NCBI RefSeq assembly: GCF_009496005.1
Contig: NZ_WIBF01000006.1
Coordinates: 161,390-225,389 of the forward strand
Direction: 5' to 3'
Length of the DNA: 64,000 nt
Source: Tritonibacter litoralis
GTDB lineage: Bacteria > Pseudomonadota > Alphaproteobacteria > Rhodobacterales > Rhodobacteraceae
This document shows, piece after piece, positions 1 to 6,855 of this stretch. Positions within the stretch are counted from its first letter, which is position 1. Each line of letters opens with the position of its first letter. The position numbers were made by a program, and so were the translations under genes. The notes beneath the pieces are model-generated. The model did no database searches and was not told the origin of the DNA. It saw only the letters and a program-made list of their open reading frames with translations.

Positions 1-1
1 A

Positions 2-490
2 CGCGCCGCGTTGAAATATCCAGACACAGCACACCGTGGCAAAGAGCATGTCGCGCGCGATGTACCGGCCATTGAGGCGGGCACGGACAAGCTGAAAGAT
101 GAGGTGGCCGCCTCGCTCATGCAGGAATTCGGCGGTTCGAGAAAGTTGAACGTGCCGAAATACGCCTCGCATGAGGTGTTTGAAGAATTTTGCGCCGAAC
201 GCCGCTATGATGACGGATGGGCAAAACGCCCGGGCGTTCAACGCAATGAAGCCTTGGATCTTAGCGTTTACAGCCTTGCCCTTGTCATCGTGCTGGAAGC
301 TGAGGCGATCAACCGGGAAAATCCGCCCCTCTGGGCACTGCCCGGCCCGGGCAACCTGATGGCCATCACCTACACTGATGAGGATGGCCAGACCAAAACA
401 GGCACCCTCACTGAACCGAAACCCACCCCCACTGAACAGCCCGCAAAGGCACCTCAGTGGAAGGTGAAGCGAGCAAGGAGAAAGTGGTAA
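2..490 (+). CDS. phage terminase large subunit (GpA type), C-terminal part
   Basis: The reading frame is open from the first bases of the window, so this is the 3' end (about 162 residues) of a gene that starts to the left. The terminase large subunit is the motor and nuclease that packages DNA into the prohead. The segment reading RNEALDLSVYSLALVIVL fits the conserved end of the GpA nuclease domain, and a charged proline-rich tail follows. The ATPase motifs would lie outside the window. Its TAA overlaps the ssb ATG by one base, and a portal gene follows shortly, so the context fits. The family call rests on the C-terminal motif and synteny only. Confidence 0.72.
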   Translation, partial: RAALKYPDTAHRGKEHVARDVPAIEAGTDKLKDEVAASLMQEFGGSRKLNVPKYASHEVFEEFCAERRYDDGWAKRPGVQRNEALDLSVYSLALVIVLEAEAINRENPPLWALPGPGNLMAITYTDEDGQTKTGTLTEPKPTPTEQPAKAPQWKVKRARRKW

Positions 491-975
491 TGGCTCTCAA
501 CCGTGCTGAAATCATCGGCAATCTTGGGTCCGACCCGGATGTGCGCAGTTTTTCAAATGGTGGCAAGGTCGCCAACCTCAGTATCGCCACCACACGCAAA
601 TGGCGTGATCGCCAATCAGGCGAGACGCGCGAAGAAACAGAGTGGCACCGCGTTGCGATCACCGCAGAGGGTCTTGCAGGGGTTGCGGAGCGCTACCTCA
701 AGAAAGGCTCCAAAGTCTTTATCGCTGGACGTCTGCGCACGCGCAAATGGCAAGACCAAAATGGCCAAGACCGGTACAGCACCGAGATTGTTGTATCTGG
801 ATTTGAGGGCACGCTTGAGATGTTGGGCGGCCCGCGCAGCGGTGAGGGCGATCAGTCCGGCGGCGGATATGGCAGCCAGCAGGGTGGCGGTTACGGTGGC
901 GGGTCTAGCGGCACCCATGGCGGCACGGGTGGTGGTTCTTCAAACCCCATTGATGACGATGAAATCCCGTTTTGA
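490..975 (+). CDS. ssb: single-stranded DNA-binding protein
   Basis: This 161-residue protein binds single-stranded DNA and recruits repair and replication partners. It opens with the OB-fold signature MALNRAEIIGNLGSDPDVR and carries the usual strand pattern (ATTRKWRD, EWHRVAI, GSKVFIAGRLRTRKW). A glycine-rich linker covers about residues 115-150, and it ends in the acidic tip DDDEIPF, the partner-binding tail of bacterial SSBs. I chose the ATG at 490, which overlaps the terminase stop, over an upstream ATG at 457 because family N-termini begin MALN or similar. Its place between terminase and portal is unusual, since ssb normally sits with replication genes. Confidence 0.93.
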   Translation: MALNRAEIIGNLGSDPDVRSFSNGGKVANLSIATTRKWRDRQSGETREETEWHRVAITAEGLAGVAERYLKKGSKVFIAGRLRTRKWQDQNGQDRYSTEIVVSGFEGTLEMLGGPRSGEGDQSGGGYGSQQGGGYGGGSSGTHGGTGGGSSNPIDDDEIPF

Positions 976-1073
976 TGGGGGGCGCTGAACTGCCCGACCT
1001 ACTGGCGGTGATTATAACCTTTGGGTTCTTTTTATTGCTGCCAACACCCCCCACCGGTGGAGATGATAGATGA
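975..1073 (+). CDS. 32-residue single-pass membrane peptide
   Basis: A short reading frame of 32 codons has an ATG overlapping the ssb TGA (TGATG) and a TGA overlapping the next ATG (ATGA). This is the tight coupling seen through the rest of the phage operon. The peptide begins MGGAELPDLLAV, has one strongly hydrophobic stretch (about residues 9-23) and ends in a short polar Pro/Gly/Asp tail. No family is recognised. It could be a virion or morphogenesis peptide, or merely translational coupling between ssb and the next gene. Confidence 0.5.
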   Translation: MGGAELPDLLAVIITFGFFLLLPTPPTGGDDR

Positions 1074-1615
1074 CAAATGAAACGAACATCCCGTCGCAGC
1101 TTGTTGCGGGTGACAGTTGGGCTTGGTCTGATGCTCCCGCTTTCGCATCGCACCCGCCCCCGGATTGGTCACTTCATTACATCTTGCGGCCCGTCACTGG
1201 TGGTGACCCGATCACCATAGTGGCGAGCCATGGCGAAACCAGCTTTGTGATCACTCATCCTGCATCTGAAACCCAAAGCCTTGCGCCCGGGGAATATGAA
1301 TGGTCTGCGCTGGCCTTTAACGCTGGTACAGGCGACCGCGCCCGGCTGAGCGTCGGGCGGATCTGCATTTTGCCAGATCCCTTGCAGGCGACAGGTGATC
1401 AACGTAGCGGCGCTGAGCGCATCCTTGCCGCAATTGACGCAACCCTTGAAGGGCGTGTGAGTAAGGATGCTGAAAGCTACACGATTGAAGGCCGCAGTAT
1501 CGCCCGCACGCCGATAGAAGACCTGACCCGGCTGCAGTCCATCTATTCCCAACGGGTCGCGCAAGAGCGCAACCCGGGCGGATCACCTATCCAATATCGG
1601 AGGGTCTCGTTTTGA
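1070..1615 (+). CDS. gpW-like head-tail joining protein
   Basis: This 181-residue phage protein has two parts. Residues 1 to about 105 look like a beta-rich domain of unknown role (SLHYILRPVTGGD, GEYEWSALAF). The last 60 residues (SYTIEGRSIARTPIEDLTRL and a following Arg/Gln-rich helix) resemble the head-tail joining protein gpW, which seals the portal after packaging. Position fits, since it lies between terminase and portal as gpW does in lambda. Its TGA overlaps the portal TTG start. The gpW assignment is from motif pattern only; the N-terminal extension is unexplained. Confidence 0.55.
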   Translation: MTNETNIPSQLVAGDSWAWSDAPAFASHPPPDWSLHYILRPVTGGDPITIVASHGETSFVITHPASETQSLAPGEYEWSALAFNAGTGDRARLSVGRICILPDPLQATGDQRSGAERILAAIDATLEGRVSKDAESYTIEGRSIARTPIEDLTRLQSIYSQRVAQERNPGGSPIQYRRVSF

Positions 1616-3102
1616 AGCTTTGGCCTTTTGCACGCCGGTCTGAAAAACCGGCCTCCCCGCCTTCTCACCGCCGTGAACCCGCCCTATCGACACGATCATA
1701 CCGCGCGGCCTATCCCGACCGTCTTGCGTCTGGTTTCAATATCTTTGGCACCACAACCCGAGATGAGACGCGCCGTGAGATCCGTGGTCTTGTTGGTCAT
1801 TCCCGGCATGCATCCCACAATTTCGACCTTGCACGGTCCTATGAAATGCTTATCCGCCGCCATGCAATTGGTCCAAGCGGTATTCGCTTACAGATGAATG
1901 TGCGTGACCCAAACGGGTCGAAGGACACCCGCGCGAACGCCACTGTTGAGGCTGCATGGACGAAATGGGGCAAAAAGGGTTCACCAACGATCTGCGGCAA
2001 CCTGTCTTGGTGGGGGCTGGAATGCCAAATCGCCACCGGCATTGCACGTGAAGGCGGAGCATTTATTCGCATGTATGAGGGGCGCGGCTATGGTCCCTTT
2101 GGCTTTCAGGTGGAGCCGGTGCTGTTTGACCGGCTTGACTTGGATCTGACGCAAGCCCTGCCCGGCGGCAACTACATTGAGGCCGGGATTGAGTTTAATC
2201 AAAATGGCCGCGTGCTTGCTTTCCATATTTGGAACAAACCCCAATCAGAAGCGCACCACGGCACCGCCCGCATCCGCGAACGGGTGCCCGCTAAGAACAT
2301 GATCTATGTGGTTGTACCTGAGGAAATTGGCCAAGTCCTTGGTGTTCCTCGCTCATCCACGGCGTTGCGCCTCCTCAATATGATTGAAGGCTTTCAAGAG
2401 TCGGCCATGGCCGCCGCGAACTATGGCGCGGCGCAGATGTTGTTTTTCGAACAAGAAAACGCGGGCCAACAACTCAGTGCAGCTCATGAAAATACGCCTA
2501 TTGACGAAATCGAGGCGGGCACCATTGGAATGCTGCCCCCGGGCGTCAAAGCGACTTGGAGTCAAAGCAAGTATCCAGATCAGGCGGTTGAGCCATTTAT
2601 CTGGCACATGACCACATCAGCCGCCGCCGGGCTTGGTGTGGCCCCGGAAAGCCTCACCGGCAATATGAAAAACTCATCTTTCGTGACACTGCGTGCGGGC
2701 AAAGGTGAGGAACGCGACGAATGGCGCATGTTGCAGCGCGCGATCTATGAGGGCTTGCACGATCAAGTTTTCTCAAGGTGGCTGCACCTTGCGCTGCTAA
2801 CGGGTGCGCTGGCCTTGCCAATTTCCAAATTCGACAAATTCAACGCGGCGACATGGCGACCACGCGGATGGGCAAGCGTCAATCCAAAGGATGACGCCAA
2901 CGCCAACGCCACTGCTTTGGCAAACGGGGACAAGTCCCTGACCGAAATTTGCGCCGAGCGTGGTCGTTCCTTTGAAGATGTGCTGGATGAACGCGCAGCA
3001 GAAGTGGCCGCGTTCCAAAAGCGCGGCTTGCCGGTGCCTGAATGGCTTGGGGTGCTGGATGAGGGCACGCCGGGCGATCACGACCCACCACAAAAGGAGT
3101 GA
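1612..3102 (+). CDS. phage portal protein, lambda gpB family
   Basis: This 496-residue protein would form the dodecameric ring at the capsid vertex through which DNA is pumped. The pattern fits lambda-type portals: an N-terminal basic segment, a start of the clip/wing region (LVGHSRHASHNFDLARSYEM), a long central domain with ENTPIDEIEAGTIGMLPPG and the LGVAPESLTGNMKNSSFVTLR segment, and a C-terminal arm. The start is TTG at 1612, overlapping the upstream stop, with GGAGGG at 1599-1604 at good spacing. It is followed after four bases by the capsid gene, as in the B-C-D-E order of lambda-like phages. Confidence 0.9.
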   Translation: MKLWPFARRSEKPASPPSHRREPALSTRSYRAAYPDRLASGFNIFGTTTRDETRREIRGLVGHSRHASHNFDLARSYEMLIRRHAIGPSGIRLQMNVRDPNGSKDTRANATVEAAWTKWGKKGSPTICGNLSWWGLECQIATGIAREGGAFIRMYEGRGYGPFGFQVEPVLFDRLDLDLTQALPGGNYIEAGIEFNQNGRVLAFHIWNKPQSEAHHGTARIRERVPAKNMIYVVVPEEIGQVLGVPRSSTALRLLNMIEGFQESAMAAANYGAAQMLFFEQENAGQQLSAAHENTPIDEIEAGTIGMLPPGVKATWSQSKYPDQAVEPFIWHMTTSAAAGLGVAPESLTGNMKNSSFVTLRAGKGEERDEWRMLQRAIYEGLHDQVFSRWLHLALLTGALALPISKFDKFNAATWRPRGWASVNPKDDANANATALANGDKSLTEICAERGRSFEDVLDERAAEVAAFQKRGLPVPEWLGVLDEGTPGDHDPPQKE

Positions 3103-3106
3103 CAGC

Positions 3107-4999
3107 ATGAGCCTTAAAATTCCGGCATTCGCCCATCGCATGGGTGAGATCACAGGGGCACCAGACGGTGCCCCTTCTGATTCCCGGGAGGTGGAAATCT
3201 CATTCTCAAGCGAAACGCCATACAAGCGTTACAACTTTGAGCGTGAGGAAAGCTTTCTGGAAGTTTTGGGGCACGGTGAGAGTGAGGTTGACCTAACACG
3301 CCTCAACTCTGGTGCTGCCCCATTGCTGAAAGATCATAAGCCCGTTCTTGACGCCAAAATTGGTGTTGTGGTTCGGGCGTGGCTGGAGGGGGCACGCGGC
3401 AAAGCGTTGGTCCGTTTTTCCAAATCCCCCGCCGCCGAAGACGTCCTTGCCCGGGTTCGGGATGGGGACATTACTTGTGTGAGCGTTGGATACGCCATCA
3501 CACATGCAGAGCGGATGCCTGAACAGGACGGGCACCCGGTCGTGCGCGTCACCCGTTGGGTGCCAAAGGAAATCTCTTTCGTCGCCATTCCGGCTGACCC
3601 GACCGTTGGTTACGGGCGGGCAGATCAGAACGCAGCGGCCACCATCATCATCACCGAAAAGGAGGCAGAGATGCCGAACACCGCCACCACTGAAACCCGT
3701 GACGACAACCAAACGCCTGCAACCCCAGCCGTAGCAGCAGCGCCCGACGCGCCCCAACAGCGCAGCGAACCAGGCGTGGCTGACGCTCTCACCGCCGAAC
3801 GCCGCCGCTCCAGCGAAATCATTGCGATTGGTGAGCGTTTCAACATGGCCACTGAAACCGTGCGCAACGCGCTGGACAAGGGCACATCCGTGGGTTCTTT
3901 CCGCGAAATCGTGATGGATCAAATCACGGAAACCAACACCGCCGAGCGCAACGCTTCACAAAATCACATCGGCCTCAATCAACAGGAAATTCGCGATTTC
4001 TCACTGATGAACCTTGTGCGTTACATGGCAAATCCATCTGATGCCAACGAACGTGCCGCCGGTATGGAAATTGAAGCGGCCCGCACAGCGGCCAACGAAA
4101 AGGGCGCAAACACCGAATTCACGCTGCCCACCGACATTCTATTTGACCGCAGCTTTGCAACGCGCGCGCAGAACGTGGGCACCCCGGCTGCTGGTGGCAA
4201 TCTGGTTGCAACCAACCTGATGGCGGGTTCATTTATCGACACGCTTAAAGATGCAATGCCGTTGGCAGGGGCTGGGGCGGTTGTTCTGCCCGGTCTGGTG
4301 GGTGATGTGGATATCCCCAAGCAAACCGGTGATGTGACCGAATACTGGCTGGGTGAAGATGAAGACGGTACAGATAGCGAGATCACCGTGGGGACCGTTT
4401 CTCTCTCACCTCACACAGTTGGCTTTGGCACACCCATCACCCGCAAGATGATGAAGCAAGGCACGCCGGGCATTGAAACGCTGGTGCGCAACAGCATTAT
4501 TTACACTGCCGCGCGCGCAATTGAACGCGCGGCTGTTCCGGGCCACGCATCCCCCAACGCCCCAACATCCGTGCGCTCTCAGATTGTTGCATCAGCGACC
4601 GACTGGAGCACTACTGATGAAATCACACGCCGAGAACTGGTTGGTATGAAAACCGCTGTAAAGTCTGCCAACGCGATGGGGTCCAATCCAAAGTGGCTGA
4701 TGAACTCAGTTTCCTATGGCGGCCTTGAGGAACAACTTGACGGGAACGGCAACCCGCTGTTCTTCCGCAACACTGACAAGCTGCTGCAGTACGGCGTCAA
4801 CGAAAGCAATGTTCTGGCTGATTTCGAAGTTTTCTTTGGCGTCTGGTCCAACTTGGTGATTGGCATGTGGTCGGGTCTTGACCTTTCAATTGACAAGGCA
4901 GCAAAGGCGGCATCCGGCGGCATCGTCCTGCGTGCCTTCCAAGATGTGGACTTTGCCTTGCGCCACATTGAGTCCTTCAAAATGGGCAAAAACGCCTAA
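3107..4999 (+). CDS. HK97-type prohead protease fused to major capsid protein
   Basis: One 630-residue frame carries two functions that usually sit in separate genes. Residues 1 to about 170 form a prohead protease: LLKDHK gives the probable catalytic His77 and CVSVGY the Ser126, matching the H/S pattern of the family. Residues from about 189 form a scaffold-like delta region (acidic, Ala/Pro-rich, then helical) and the HK97-fold capsid (TPAAGGNLVATNLMAGSFID, GFGTPITRKMMK, FFRNTD). The start at 3107 has AAAGGAG upstream. An internal ATG at 3671 with an excellent ribosome site suggests the capsid part is also made separately. Self-cleavage after assembly is expected from the family. Confidence 0.9.
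   Translation: MSLKIPAFAHRMGEITGAPDGAPSDSREVEISFSSETPYKRYNFEREESFLEVLGHGESEVDLTRLNSGAAPLLKDHKPVLDAKIGVVVRAWLEGARGKALVRFSKSPAAEDVLARVRDGDITCVSVGYAITHAERMPEQDGHPVVRVTRWVPKEISFVAIPADPTVGYGRADQNAAATIIITEKEAEMPNTATTETRDDNQTPATPAVAAAPDAPQQRSEPGVADALTAERRRSSEIIAIGERFNMATETVRNALDKGTSVGSFREIVMDQITETNTAERNASQNHIGLNQQEIRDFSLMNLVRYMANPSDANERAAGMEIEAARTAANEKGANTEFTLPTDILFDRSFATRAQNVGTPAAGGNLVATNLMAGSFIDTLKDAMPLAGAGAVVLPGLVGDVDIPKQTGDVTEYWLGEDEDGTDSEITVGTVSLSPHTVGFGTPITRKMMKQGTPGIETLVRNSIIYTAARAIERAAVPGHASPNAPTSVRSQIVASATDWSTTDEITRRELVGMKTAVKSANAMGSNPKWLMNSVSYGGLEEQLDGNGNPLFFRNTDKLLQYGVNESNVLADFEVFFGVWSNLVIGMWSGLDLSIDKAAKAASGGIVLRAFQDVDFALRHIESFKMGKNA
3671..4999 (+). CDS. probable internal in-frame start: capsid protein without protease domain
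   Basis: Inside the protease-capsid frame, AAAAGGAGG (3657-3665) lies five bases before an in-frame ATG at 3671 (protein MPNTATTETRDD...). Initiation here would give a 442-residue delta-plus-capsid protein, so that many capsid subunits could be made per protease. This resembles the logic of lambda C/Nu3, where one frame yields a protease-scaffold and a shorter nested product. The ribosome-binding site is seen directly; use of the start is inferred. The same purine-rich run also encodes Glu-Lys-Glu-Ala, so chance is possible. Confidence 0.6.
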   Translation: MPNTATTETRDDNQTPATPAVAAAPDAPQQRSEPGVADALTAERRRSSEIIAIGERFNMATETVRNALDKGTSVGSFREIVMDQITETNTAERNASQNHIGLNQQEIRDFSLMNLVRYMANPSDANERAAGMEIEAARTAANEKGANTEFTLPTDILFDRSFATRAQNVGTPAAGGNLVATNLMAGSFIDTLKDAMPLAGAGAVVLPGLVGDVDIPKQTGDVTEYWLGEDEDGTDSEITVGTVSLSPHTVGFGTPITRKMMKQGTPGIETLVRNSIIYTAARAIERAAVPGHASPNAPTSVRSQIVASATDWSTTDEITRRELVGMKTAVKSANAMGSNPKWLMNSVSYGGLEEQLDGNGNPLFFRNTDKLLQYGVNESNVLADFEVFFGVWSNLVIGMWSGLDLSIDKAAKAASGGIVLRAFQDVDFALRHIESFKMGKNA

Positions 5000-5022
5000 G
5001 GCGCACAACCCCATGTAATTGA

Positions 5023-5053
5023 GCGGCACCCCAACCTGAGGGTGTCGCCTTTC
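5023..5053 (+). terminator. hairpin after capsid gene (terminator or attenuator)
   Basis: GCGGCACCC (5023-5031) pairs with GGGTGTCGC (5040-5048) in a 9-bp stem with one G-U pair and an 8-base loop. Only a short T tract (CTTT) follows. It may reduce read-through or protect the capsid mRNA 3' end. Confidence 0.45.
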
Positions 5054-5068
5054 CCGGAGGGTTCCCCA

Positions 5069-5350
5069 ATGGAATTGGCTTATTACGCAAAGGCGATCAC
5101 CGCCTTTGTTTTCTCTCTGATTGTCCCACCTGTGTTGCTGTGGCTCCTAGGTGGTGACTCAAATGACCTTCTGGGCGCTGCAATTCTTGGTGCAACCAGC
5201 GCCCTCATCACTGCTTTTGCGGTGTTCTTGGTCCCAAACCGGACCCATGGCTTCAACGTCAACGATATCGCAGCCTCGCTGGTCCAAGCGGGATTTGATG
5301 CCGTTGAGCAACGCGAGGAGATCGAAGATGACAAACCCCAAGTCCACTAA
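5069..5350 (+). CDS. two-helix small membrane protein
   Basis: This 93-residue protein has two hydrophobic segments: about residues 9-27 (ITAFVFSLIVPPVLLWLL) and 34-54 (LLGAAILGATSALITAFAVFL). A soluble, acidic C-terminal part (NVNDIAASLVQAGFDAVEQREE) follows. GGAGG at 5056-5060 precedes the ATG at 5069, which I prefer to the upstream ATG at 5042. No family is recognised. Its topology would suit a small holin or a host-membrane factor, but it sits in the head module away from the lysis genes, so no function is assigned. It overlaps the next gene by 23 bases. Confidence 0.7.
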   Translation: MELAYYAKAITAFVFSLIVPPVLLWLLGGDSNDLLGAAILGATSALITAFAVFLVPNRTHGFNVNDIAASLVQAGFDAVEQREEIEDDKPQVH

Positions 5351-5627
5351 CCCCATTGCCAATGGCCGCGTCAAAATTGAGGGTGCGATTTACAACAAAG
5401 GCGATGAGATCCCGGCAGGACGGGTTGCCGCCGAGCGCCTGTCTCGCCTGATTGACAAGGGCCTTGTTGGCTATCCCGGTCAAGACGTCCAATCCGCTAA
5501 GGGCAGCGGCGCTGAAACAGCCGCTGCGGCACCAAAAGCTGTGGAAACACCTGCCCCGGAAAACCGCGCCGAGGGTAAATCTGGTCGCCCTGACCTCAAA
5601 GTGCCAGAGGGTAAAACCGAGGCATGA
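5328..5627 (+). CDS. phage head-region protein of unknown function
   Basis: A 99-residue protein with a compact N-terminal part (GRVKIEGAIYNKGDEIPAGR, then VAAERLSRLIDKGLVGYP) and a low-complexity Ala/Pro/Glu/Lys tail from about residue 57. The start is ATG 5328 after GAGGAG (5315-5320), inside the end of the preceding gene. Its TGA overlaps the next ATG. Proteins of this shape are common between capsid and connector genes in alphaproteobacterial siphophages, but I do not recognise a defined function. Confidence 0.65.
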   Translation: MTNPKSTNPIANGRVKIEGAIYNKGDEIPAGRVAAERLSRLIDKGLVGYPGQDVQSAKGSGAETAAAAPKAVETPAPENRAEGKSGRPDLKVPEGKTEA

Positions 5628-5959
5628 TTGAAGGCCCCGAAGAGTGGGCAATTTTCACTGACCCAGACGTATTTGGCGAGGTGATCACCTATCAGGGCCA
5701 AGGTCAGACCCCGGCGGAAATCACCGCCGTGTTTTCTGCACCTTATGCGCTCATTGATGGCGGCCCCGGTCCCGGGGTTGCCACGACCCAGCCCACCCTA
5801 ACTTTTGGGTCCGAACAACTCACATTCACGCCCCGCCAAGGCGATCAGGTGACCCTCACCCAGTCGCACCCGGGTTTTCCGGCTGGCACCACCCTTCGCG
5901 TGGCAGACCCGCAACCTGATGGCGCGGGTCTGATCCGGCTTATTCTCGAAAGGAACTGA
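5624..5959 (+). CDS. head-tail connector protein, gpFII-like
   Basis: A 111-residue, mostly beta protein. It opens with a short segment (EEWAIFTDPDVFGEVITYQG) followed by strands, an LTFTPRQGDQVTL segment and DPQPDGAGLIRLIL at the end. This layout fits the lambda gpFII family, which joins the filled head to the tail. Position between capsid and tail-tube genes agrees. The ATG overlaps the upstream TGA. The assignment rests on size, pattern and synteny and is moderately sure. Confidence 0.6.
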   Translation: MIEGPEEWAIFTDPDVFGEVITYQGQGQTPAEITAVFSAPYALIDGGPGPGVATTQPTLTFGSEQLTFTPRQGDQVTLTQSHPGFPAGTTLRVADPQPDGAGLIRLILERN

Positions 5960-5963
5960 TATC

Positions 5964-6353
5964 ATGTTGAAAGGTAAGGATGGGGTTTTCCGCTACGGTG
6001 CCTCAAAGGAGCGCGTTGGCGCGGTCCAAAACTGGAACATTGACGAATCCGCTGATGTGGTGGCGGGGTGGGGAATGGGTGATGCAGGTGAAAGCGCTTT
6101 TACCACTGTGTCCCGCTTTTCTGGCTCGGTCGAATTCTACCTAGATCCCACTGACCCCGGCGACGATATTGCAATTGGCGATACGTTTGAGATTGATCTT
6201 TACCCGGGCGGTGAAACCAGCGGATCTGCGTACTTCACCGGCACCATCTTGGTTACAGCCACGCCGATGGCGGGCAGTAAAGATGGCATCCCAACCAAGA
6301 CCGTCAATTTCCGCAACGCCTCTGGCACTCTCAGCAAAAACACGGTGGCATGA
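5964..6353 (+). CDS. major tail tube protein
   Basis: This 129-residue beta-rich protein (MLKGKDGVFRYGA, SGSVEFYLDPTDPGDD, TFEIDLYPGGETSG, KTVNFRNASGTLSKN) fits the tail-tube subunit of siphophages, which stacks in rings around the tape measure. AAAGGAA lies before the ATG. It directly precedes the G/G-T chaperone gene, the conserved position of the tail-tube gene. Its stop overlaps the next start (ATGATGA). The length is short for gpV, consistent with absence of an extra Ig-like domain. Confidence 0.72.
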   Translation: MLKGKDGVFRYGASKERVGAVQNWNIDESADVVAGWGMGDAGESAFTTVSRFSGSVEFYLDPTDPGDDIAIGDTFEIDLYPGGETSGSAYFTGTILVTATPMAGSKDGIPTKTVNFRNASGTLSKNTVA

Positions 6354-6703
6354 TGAACGACGCATTGACCTCACTGACCCAACACTATGACCGGCTGCGC
6401 AATCAGACTTTCACCGTGCCGGGCGTCACCAAGTCGGACGGTGAACCCTTGGTGATCTATTTTGATCCACCCACCAACGCGCAAGCCGCACAGGTTCGTG
6501 CGCGTGCCGGGAATGCGCAAGATGAAGCGCGCATTACCCTCTACACCGTCCTGTTGCTGGCCAAGGATAAGGATGGAAACCGCTTGTTTGACGACAAGGC
6601 CGAGACTGTTCAAGCGCTCACCGAGAACGTGCCCGGGCGCATCCTTACGCAGATCGCAAATGCGATTATGCGTTTCTCAAGCGTTCCCGACTTGGGAAAC
6701 TGA
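6350..6703 (+). CDS. tail assembly chaperone G
   Basis: A 117-residue, mainly helical protein (NDALTSLTQHYDRLRNQTF at the start, LTENVPGRILTQIANAIMRF near the end) in the conserved place between tail tube and tape measure. Such chaperones coat the tape measure during tail assembly and are never part of the virion. The gene ends in GGA AAC TGA, and its last two sense codons form part of a canonical slippery heptamer, which supports the identity strongly. A fraction of ribosomes should shift to give G-T. Confidence 0.85.
   Translation: MMNDALTSLTQHYDRLRNQTFTVPGVTKSDGEPLVIYFDPPTNAQAAQVRARAGNAQDEARITLYTVLLLAKDKDGNRLFDDKAETVQALTENVPGRILTQIANAIMRFSSVPDLGN
6694..6700 (+). promoter_or_regulatory. 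-1 programmed frameshift site (GGGAAAC)
   Basis: The heptamer GGGAAAC is in the correct phase (G GGA AAC) for simultaneous slippage of both tRNAs into the -1 frame, and the zero-frame stop TGA follows at once (6701-6703). The -1 frame then stays open for 50 codons. Lambda uses GGGAAAG at the equivalent place. Confidence 0.85.
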
Positions 6704-6852
6704 TACAGGCAAGCGGCGAGGCGAAAATGGTTTATCGCCTCGCTGTGCGCCTGAACAAATTCCCATCTGAAATCATTGAACGACCCATTGAAGAATTGCG
6801 CGGCCTTTATGCCTTCCTTGAGTGCGAGGCGAGCGCGCAAAGCAAAAGGTGA
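6700..6852 (+). CDS. T extension of tail chaperone G-T (made by -1 frameshift)
   Basis: In the -1 frame the sequence continues from CTG at 6700 for 50 codons (LIQASGEAKMVYRLAVRLNK and on) to TGA at 6850-6852. This gives a G-T fusion of about 167 residues. The extension is helical and includes the short motif FPSEIIERPIEELRGLYAF, typical of the T domains that bind tail-tube subunits. No convincing independent ribosome site precedes its internal ATG at 6727, so a frameshift rather than a separate gene is the better reading. The tape measure gene starts four bases after its stop. Confidence 0.82.
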   Translation: MIQASGEAKMVYRLAVRLNKFPSEIIERPIEELRGLYAFLECEASAQSKR

Positions 6853-6855
6853 GCT

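Noticed and set aside
3293..3922. Minus-strand open frame of 209 codons inside the capsid gene
   Set aside because: It overlaps the protease-capsid coding sequence completely and has no family pattern or ribosome site.
6727..6852. Independent 41-codon gene after chaperone G
   Set aside because: No ribosome site precedes its ATG, and it lies in the -1 frame directly after a slippery heptamer, so a frameshift product explains it better.
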